Part shown: positions 35,294 through 39,751 of the stretch, in pieces | Layout: every line of letters starts with the position of its first letter | Numbering within the stretch: the first letter of the stretch is position 1 | Source: an uncultured Bacilli bacterium | GTDB taxonomy: Bacteria; Bacillota_I; Bacilli_A; RF39; UBA660 | Assembly: GCA_934086935.1 (NCBI GenBank) | Contig: CAKOIQ010000009.1 | Location: forward strand, 1 to 39,751 | Direction: 5' to 3' | DNA length: 39,751 nucleotides | Notes under the pieces: model-generated | What the model was told of the DNA's origin: nothing | The model's input: only the letters and a program-made list of their open reading frames with translations | Databases searched by the model: none | Position numbers and translations under genes: made by a program

Positions 35294-35995
35294 ATGAGAA
35301 TGGTTAAGTTTAAAAAGAATCATAATAATTTGATATTAATTTTTATTTTAACGATAGTTATGATTACTTCTGTTTTACTGGATACTGTAGGTAAAAAGGT
35401 TTCTAATCAAATGGTTGATATAAGTAAAATTATTATTAAAGATGTTATCATTAATACGGTTAACTCTAATATTAGAAGTGATACTTTAAAGAAATATAAT
35501 ATTAATGATTTAATTGAGATTAATTATAGGGATAAGAAGGTTAGTGATGTTGATTATAATTTAGAAAATACTTATGATGTTTTAATTGATATTAAGTCTT
35601 CAGTTATGAGGATGATTCCTTTATATGATTTTAGTTCTTATAGTTATAATGTTAGGCTATATAGTAATTTTATGATTTTAGAGATGCCTTTTTATAATTA
35701 TAGTAGTAATTTATTACTTGCTAATTTAGGACCTAAAATAAGTGCTAAAATTAATTATATTAGGTATGTTAATGGTAGTGTTAAAACTAAAATTAAAACT
35801 TATGGAATAAATTCTTTACAAGTAGAATTATATTTAAACATTGAAGTTAGTAGTGAGATAGTAGTTCCATTTATCAAAGAAGAAAATATTACTAGTATGG
35901 ATATTTTGGTAGCTTCAAAGATTGTTCAAGGGGAAATACCTTCAATTTATAATGGATTATATGAATCAGAAAGTAAGATAGTTAAAACTAATTAA
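35294..35995 (+). CDS. yunB: Sporulation protein YunB
   Basis: It is 233 residues with one N-terminal membrane helix (about 12-29) and an extracytoplasmic domain. The C-terminal part has the YunB signature: LGPKISAKINYIRYVNGSV, TKIKTYGINSLQVELYLNIEV and a late KIVQGEIPSIYNG. In B. subtilis yunB belongs to the SigE regulon of the mother cell. No SD precedes either ATG (35294 or 35300), and the predicted transcription start lies on the first, so a leaderless message is likely. Confidence 0.87.
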   Translation: MRMVKFKKNHNNLILIFILTIVMITSVLLDTVGKKVSNQMVDISKIIIKDVIINTVNSNIRSDTLKKYNINDLIEINYRDKKVSDVDYNLENTYDVLIDIKSSVMRMIPLYDFSSYSYNVRLYSNFMILEMPFYNYSSNLLLANLGPKISAKINYIRYVNGSVKTKIKTYGINSLQVELYLNIEVSSEIVVPFIKEENITSMDILVASKIVQGEIPSIYNGLYESESKIVKTN

Positions 35996-36053
35996 TTTAT
36001 TATTTTATTTAATATCTATTTGTGGTATATTAATAATAGAAAGGTAGATGTTA

Positions 36054-36854
36054 ATGAATAATATTTTTATTAATGAATTTATTAATAATGGTATAAATGC
36101 TTATTTATTAAAGAAACAAGATAAAGATTATTCTTTAGCTCATATTTTTGAACTTAAAGTTATCGAAGTATTAATAAGAATATATGGTGAAATTAACATC
36201 ATTAATCCTTATAAAACTGGTAGTGAAAAGAGTTTAAGAGATAATTTTAAAATATATGGTTTAACTAATGAGGAATATTATAAATTTATTGGTTATTTAA
36301 ATGACTATAATGATTGGTTAAATAGTATGAGTAGAGAAAAGAATGATACTATTAAAGAAATAGAACTTCTTTTAATTAGAATGATTCTTTTAAAAAATAT
36401 TAATGTTAAAGCTACTAGTGATGATATTGAAGTTTATGATGATTTATTTTTAGCTAAAGATCGTAAAATAGCTCAAATAAATGAAATGGCTTCTAATGAT
36501 CCATATTATGTTCAAAGATATTATTTAAGAAAGAAAAAGATTTACTTTGAAGATAGTGATTTGCATTTTGAAGAAATCGAACCAGATTTATTATCTAAGA
36601 CGATGTATCAAAGGCATGGTTTATCAATAAATGAAGTTGCTCAATTATCTAATTTAAAAATAAATGAAATTAATAATATTATTGAAACAGAAGAAGAGGA
36701 TTTAAATAATAGTAAAATTAAAGTTAAGCCAATTAATTTAAATGTTGTTTTAACTTCAGGAAATGGTTTTGTTGATACTTTAGTTTTACTTAGTATTATG
36801 ATTACAGAAATTATGATTGGTTTTGTAATTGCTGTTATTGCGGGGAGGTTATAG
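36054..36854 (+). CDS. HTH-like protein with a C-terminal membrane helix, unknown function
   Basis: It is 266 residues from ATG 36054, at better distance from AAGGTAG than the ATG at 36048. The N-terminal two thirds are charged and helical. A segment near residues 195-215 (GLSINEVAQLSNLKINEI) reads like a helix-turn-helix of the sigma-70 region 4 or MerR type. The C-terminus is hydrophobic (about 240-263) and would anchor the protein with the putative HTH in the cytosol. It lies between yunB and yutD. I recognise no family; DNA binding is a guess from the short segment. Confidence 0.6.
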   Translation: MNNIFINEFINNGINAYLLKKQDKDYSLAHIFELKVIEVLIRIYGEINIINPYKTGSEKSLRDNFKIYGLTNEEYYKFIGYLNDYNDWLNSMSREKNDTIKEIELLLIRMILLKNINVKATSDDIEVYDDLFLAKDRKIAQINEMASNDPYYVQRYYLRKKKIYFEDSDLHFEEIEPDLLSKTMYQRHGLSINEVAQLSNLKINEINNIIETEEEDLNNSKIKVKPINLNVVLTSGNGFVDTLVLLSIMITEIMIGFVIAVIAGRL

Positions 36855-36857
36855 GTT

Positions 36858-37136
36858 TTGAAAAATGTTAATATTAATGGTCAAAATTATGAATTGTTAA
36901 AAGATTATAGAGATGGCTTTGAATTGCCTGAAGTAGAAAGTAAACTTACTGATTATTTTGTTGATTATGATTATGTTGTTGGTGATTGGGCTTATGGAAA
37001 ATTAAGACTTAAAGGTTTTTATGATGCTAAAAATAAAAATGTTAAAGAATTAAATAATTATAATAATGTTGACAAATATATTAAAGAATTTTGTGCAAAT
37101 GACTGTAAACATTTCATAATTAAAAAAATTGATTGA
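36858..37136 (+). CDS. yutD: YutD-family protein (DUF1027)
   Basis: It is 92 residues from a TTG start about 10 bases after GGGGAGG. The centre DYDYVVGDWAYGKLRLKGF and the end CANDCKHFIIKK match YutD, a Bacilli protein found near cell-surface and spore genes. The molecular role is unknown. It begins 3 bases after the preceding stop, so the two are co-translated or at least one unit. Confidence 0.88.
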   Translation: MKNVNINGQNYELLKDYRDGFELPEVESKLTDYFVDYDYVVGDWAYGKLRLKGFYDAKNKNVKELNNYNNVDKYIKEFCANDCKHFIIKKID

Positions 37137-37185
37137 AGTTAGTTGATTTTTATGATAATATTTTATTAGAATAGTGAGGTATTAT

Positions 37186-37470
37186 ATGGATACTAAAGTT
37201 AAGTTACAAAGAGTAAATGGTGAAATTATTGAAGCCGAAATTATTAGTTATTTTGAATTACAAAATACTGGTAAGAGGTATGTGTTTTATACACTTAATG
37301 AAGTTGTAGAAAATGATTTGGTTAAGATGTATGTGTCTGAGGTTGGGGAAGCTAATATGTTATCTCAAACTATGACTGATGAGGAATGGACGACATTAAA
37401 GTCAATTATGAAATCTATATTGACTGGTCATGAAAATCCTAATGTTAAATATTTAAAGTGGGAGGCTTAA
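37186..37470 (+). CDS. Small DUF1292-like protein
   Basis: It is 94 residues from ATG 37186 after GAGGT. GKRYVFYTLNE, a YVSEV strand and TDEEWTTLK follow the order of DUF1292 (YrzB-like) proteins, which have a small beta fold and unknown function. The family link is by pattern and only moderately sure. It ends 2 bases before the next ATG, which uses an SD inside its last codons. Confidence 0.65.
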   Translation: MDTKVKLQRVNGEIIEAEIISYFELQNTGKRYVFYTLNEVVENDLVKMYVSEVGEANMLSQTMTDEEWTTLKSIMKSILTGHENPNVKYLKWEA

Positions 37471-37472
37471 AA

Positions 37473-38102
37473 ATGAATATACAAGAAACATCTAAGGTTA
37501 TTGCTATAACTAAAGATCAAGCACATAAAATGAATGAAACTTATAATAATGCGTTAAATGCAATGGTCTTACCAAGTGAGCCTGTTGTTCCAACTCCTGA
37601 ACCAGCTGTTGAACCTTTAACAATTGATACTCCGGTAGTTGAATCTGGAGTTACTAATGCAGATATTATTACTCAAACTGAAAGTACACCGGTAGTTCCA
37701 GCTGAACCAGCTGCCCCTGTTTTGGAGCCTGCTGTGGTGAGTGAAGAGACTCCTACAATTGTTTCAGATTCTTCAATGCCAAACTTGGATGCAATGAGTG
37801 CTGAAGAATTAAGAGATGAAATGATAAAAATTGAAAATGAAATAAATGCTAAAAATGTAAAAGCAATGGATTTATTAGATGAAATAAATGCAGATTTAAT
37901 TTATCATAAAGAATTACTTTTAGAATATGAAAAGAAATTAGGATTAAATAAAGAAACTGTGAAAGCGGCACCTGTTTTAGAAAATACTGTTGCTGTACCT
38001 TCTGCCGAACCAGCAAATTCAATACCAAGTCAAGAAGTAAGTCCTTTTGCACCAGATACAACTGTTAACATGTTTGATGTTCCATCAGGAAAGAGTCTAT
38101 AA
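37473..38102 (+). CDS. Pro/Ala/Val/Glu-rich protein with central coiled coil, unknown function
   Basis: It is 209 residues from ATG 37473, 7 bases after GGGAGG. Residues about 30-100 and 160-209 are low-complexity with repeated PVVP, EPA and AAPVLE units; residues about 105-155 form a charged helix (AEELRDEMIKIENEINAKN) that looks like a coiled coil. No signal peptide or membrane helix is seen. Its use of Pro, Ala and G/C-containing codons stands out from its neighbours. It may be a scaffold or linker protein; nothing more can be said. Confidence 0.6.
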   Translation: MNIQETSKVIAITKDQAHKMNETYNNALNAMVLPSEPVVPTPEPAVEPLTIDTPVVESGVTNADIITQTESTPVVPAEPAAPVLEPAVVSEETPTIVSDSSMPNLDAMSAEELRDEMIKIENEINAKNVKAMDLLDEINADLIYHKELLLEYEKKLGLNKETVKAAPVLENTVAVPSAEPANSIPSQEVSPFAPDTTVNMFDVPSGKSL

Positions 38103-38127
38103 AATCAGTATATTACTGATTTTTTTT
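38102..38127 (+). terminator. Intrinsic terminator with embedded yutH promoter
   Basis: A 9-bp stem, AAATCAGTA / TACTGATTT with a 3-base loop, is followed by T residues. The -35 of the yutH promoter lies over the loop. Confidence 0.8.
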
Positions 38128-38135
38128 CATATATA
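38108..38135 (+). promoter_or_regulatory. SigE-like promoter of yutH
   Basis: GTATATT (38108-38114), 13 bases, CATATATA (38128-38135). The start would fall at about 38141, the A of the ATG. Confidence 0.5.
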
Positions 38136-38140
38136 ATAAT

Positions 38141-39025
38141 ATGGAAAATATTTTAAATTATTATTACAATTTAGTTATCAAAAAAATAGAAGAAAAAGGG
38201 GATTCTTATTTTATTTATACTGATGATGGTTTGTATCTTTTAAATAAATTAATAGTTGAAGTAACTGAACTTGAAAATATTATTAATTATTTAAATAATA
38301 CTAAGGAACCTTATCATTTATTAGTTTTAAATAAGGATAAAGAATTATATACAACAATTGAAGAAGAAAAATATGTTTTGTTTAAAGTTAGGTGTGATCT
38401 TAATTTAGAAATAAATCCTTTAATATTTAGTTCTTATGTATTAAAGGGAAGTTATAATTGGGCAGATGTTTGGTCAAAGAGAATTGATTATTATGAAACT
38501 CAATTAAATGAGGTTGTTTCTGATGTAAATGTTTTTTATGCTATGAATTATTATATTGGTTTAACAGAAAATGCGATTAGTTTTTATAACAATTTAATTG
38601 AAATGTATGGCACTAATGATTTAATTTATTCAATTAGTCATAGAAAAATAGGTTCTCCAATAAAAGCAATTAGTTATTATAATCCTTCTAATATGTTAAT
38701 TGATTTAAATGTAAGAGATATAGCTGAATATATTAAAATGAGTTTTTTTGAAGATATTTTAACTGATTCGGAAATACTTAGTATAGTTAATAATTTAAAT
38801 TTTAATAATGTAATGGCAAATATGTTTCTAGTAAGACTTTTGTATCCTTCTTATTTTTTTAATCTTTATGATGAGTATATTGAAAGTAAAGAAATTAATA
38901 AAAAAATATTTTTATATATGAAAAAAAGTCACGAATATGAATCTTTAGTTACAAAGATATATTCGAGACTTTCAGTAAAGAATGATATAAAGGCTTATAT
39001 GTGGATTTTTAAAGTTCAACGTTAA
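38141..39025 (+). CDS. yutH: YutH-like spore coat protein (CotS-type kinase fold)
   Basis: It is 294 residues. The NWADVWSKRIDYYETQLNEV segment, MNYYIGLTENAISFYN, ISHRKIGSPIKAI and DLNVRDIAEYIK follow YutH closely in order and spacing. YutH/CotS proteins have a phosphotransferase-like fold but lack the usual catalytic HxDxxxxN, and I see none here, so it is probably structural in the spore coat. There is no SD before the ATG; a leaderless message is predicted. Its end overlaps the convergent NifU-like gene by 17 bases. Confidence 0.8.
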   Translation: MENILNYYYNLVIKKIEEKGDSYFIYTDDGLYLLNKLIVEVTELENIINYLNNTKEPYHLLVLNKDKELYTTIEEEKYVLFKVRCDLNLEINPLIFSSYVLKGSYNWADVWSKRIDYYETQLNEVVSDVNVFYAMNYYIGLTENAISFYNNLIEMYGTNDLIYSISHRKIGSPIKAISYYNPSNMLIDLNVRDIAEYIKMSFFEDILTDSEILSIVNNLNFNNVMANMFLVRLLYPSYFFNLYDEYIESKEINKKIFLYMKKSHEYESLVTKIYSRLSVKNDIKAYMWIFKVQR

Positions 39026-39233
39026 TTATGTCTTTAACTTCAGGAACTTCTTCTTTAATTGATCTTAAAACAAAATCATCAATTGTGTTATCTCTATACA
39101 TACAATATCCACATGCTCCAGTTAATTTTACATAAACAGTACCGTCTTCATATTTAATGAATTCAATATTACCGCCATCACTATTTAAATAAGGATTAAT
39201 TTGATTTATTACTTCAATTATTTTTTCTTCCAT
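39009..39233 (-). CDS. NifU C-terminal-domain protein (YutI-like Fe-S scaffold)
   Basis: It is 74 residues from ATG 39233, placed 5 bases after GGTGA; an upstream GTG sits in that SD. It is a single NifU C-terminal domain with GACGYCMYRDNTI giving the cluster cysteines C41 and C44. NPYLNSDGGNIEFIKYEDGTVYVKL is the typical first half. It may carry or repair iron-sulfur clusters, and could serve the ferredoxin and radical SAM protein of this window, though that is inference. Confidence 0.93.
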   Translation of the reverse strand: MEEKIIEVINQINPYLNSDGGNIEFIKYEDGTVYVKLTGACGYCMYRDNTIDDFVLRSIKEEVPEVKDIINVEL

Positions 39234-39249
39234 TTTGGTCACCACTTAA

Positions 39250-39278
39250 ATTATATCATATTTGGTTATTTATGAAAA
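39250..39278 (-). promoter_or_regulatory. Promoter of the NifU-like gene
   Basis: On the minus strand: TTTTCA (39278-39273), 17-base spacer, extended -10 with TATAAT (39255-39250) preceded by TGA. Confidence 0.5.
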
Positions 39279-39290
39279 TAATGATATAAT
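39262..39290 (+). promoter_or_regulatory. Promoter of the S1-domain gene
   Basis: TTGGTT (39262-39267), 17-base spacer, TATAAT (39285-39290) with an upstream TGA (extended -10). It interleaves with the divergent NifU promoter. Confidence 0.6.
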
Positions 39291-39308
39291 CGTAGAAGAG
39301 GTGAGAGA

Positions 39309-39665
39309 ATGGATTTTAATTTAGGTGATATAATTGAAGTTACTGTAACCGGTATTGAGAATTATGGCATTTTTGTTAATGTTAATGATGAGTTTACTGG
39401 GTTAATCCATATATCTGAAATTGATAATAATTTTGTTAAAGATATTAATGACTATGTAAAAATAGGGGAAAAGATTTATGCCAATATAATTGGAATAGAT
39501 TATGACAATAGACATTTAAATTTATCTATTAAGAATATGAATTATAATGATAATGAAAATGGTACCAGAAATATTAAAGAAAGTATTAGTGGTTTTCTTC
39601 CATTACATAATAAATTAGATGAATGGATTGAAGAATCTTATGATAAATTAAAAAAAGAGCAATAA
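39309..39665 (+). CDS. S1 RNA-binding domain protein (YugI/CvfD-like)
   Basis: It is 118 residues: one S1 domain (about 5-74: GDIIEVTVTGIENYGIFV, GLIHISEI, VKIGEKIYANIIGID, LNLSIK) and a charged helical tail. Small proteins of this kind in Bacillota (general stress protein 13, CvfD) associate with ribosomes and affect translation. The SD is GAGGTGAG. It is a single-gene unit closed by a terminator that overlaps its stop. Confidence 0.88.
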   Translation: MDFNLGDIIEVTVTGIENYGIFVNVNDEFTGLIHISEIDNNFVKDINDYVKIGEKIYANIIGIDYDNRHLNLSIKNMNYNDNENGTRNIKESISGFLPLHNKLDEWIEESYDKLKKEQ

Positions 39666-39681
39666 CTGCTCTTTATTTTTT
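39654..39681 (+). terminator. Intrinsic terminator after the S1 gene
   Basis: An 8-bp stem (AAAGAGCA / TGCTCTTT, 5-base loop) is followed by ATTTTTTT. Confidence 0.8.
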
Positions 39682-39685
39682 TAAA

Positions 39686-39751
39686 TGGTGTCCTGTTGGA
39701 GATTCGAACTCCAGACCCTTTGATTAAAAGTCAAATGCTCTACCGACTGAG
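39686..39751 (-). tRNA. tRNA-Lys (anticodon TTT), 5' end cut by the window
   Basis: Read on the minus strand, the D arm (CTCAGTCGGTAGAG), an anticodon stem TTTGA / TCAAA around loop CTTTTAA (anticodon TTT), the T arm with TTCGAAT between TGGAG and CTCCA, the 3' acceptor strand ACAGGAC, discriminator A and an encoded CCA are all present. The 5' acceptor strand lies beyond the window end. Confidence 0.93.

Noticed and set aside
1..39751. Recoding of TGA to Trp, as in mycoplasmas
   Set aside because: Trp is encoded by TGG throughout and TGA serves as stop in genes ending at 13908 and 16479.
1..39751. Insertion sequences, prophage, CRISPR arrays, toxin-antitoxin pairs
   Set aside because: No transposase, integrase, phage structural or Cas-like protein and no regularly spaced repeats were seen.

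Overview
The window is AT-rich, densely packed bacterial DNA with purine-rich Shine-Dalgarno (SD) sites and short gaps; no gene-free stretch reaches 300 bases. TGA is used as a stop and Trp is TGG, so the code is standard. Spo0A, CotJ, YunB and YutH homologues, a YutD-family protein and a CpsC/CpsD pair point to a spore-forming member of the Bacillota, class Bacilli. I infer an uncultured gut-type lineage near RF39/Erysipelotrichales rather than a classic Bacillus; this is not proven by the sequence.

Layout. 1-1053: 3' part of an acyl-adenylate-forming ligase. 1116-3771: a seven-helix hybrid histidine kinase that has lost its phosphoacceptor histidine, then spo0A. 3824-7948: a ClpC-like AAA+ protein with a decayed second ATPase module behind an SD-masking hairpin, cysS, a membrane zinc peptidase and a small zinc-ribbon membrane protein. 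8039-22131: a surface-polysaccharide locus with a priming glycosyl-1-phosphate transferase, three glycosyltransferases, an EpsG-like polymerase, a pyruvyltransferase-family protein, a radical SAM protein, a Wzx-like flippase, a membrane-anchored beta-propeller, a broken and an intact VanZ copy flanking a cytidylyltransferase/epimerase pair, and a Wzz/BY-kinase export-control module with an accessory secreted protein.

22160-31775: housekeeping genes (fhs, uvrB, a D,D-carboxypeptidase, a CBS/DRTGG pyrophosphatase, a Ca2+-type P-ATPase). 31772-34395: a UPF0316-like fragment, a cotJ spore-coat operon with a CotJA-CotJB fusion, a thioredoxin-like protein, trmL and a ferredoxin. 34502-39665: an unknown tail-anchored protein, then genes that recall the B. 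subtilis yun/yut region (yunB, yutD, yutH, a NifU/YutI-like protein) with unknown genes between them, and an S1-domain protein. The window ends inside a tRNA-Lys gene on the minus strand.

The most interesting signals are: (1) two sporulation genes, yunB and yutH, that both lack an SD and carry a SigE-like promoter at identical spacing, embedded in the upstream terminator, predicting leaderless mRNAs; (2) a terminator-like hairpin after spo0A whose 3' arm contains the SD of the degenerate clpC-like gene; (3) the pseudo-kinase beside spo0A; (4) a terminator separating the priming transferase from the rest of the polysaccharide operon; (5) an unassigned radical SAM enzyme and propeller protein inside that operon; (6) the VanZ duplication with one decayed copy. 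All family calls are from motif recognition by eye; no searches were run.
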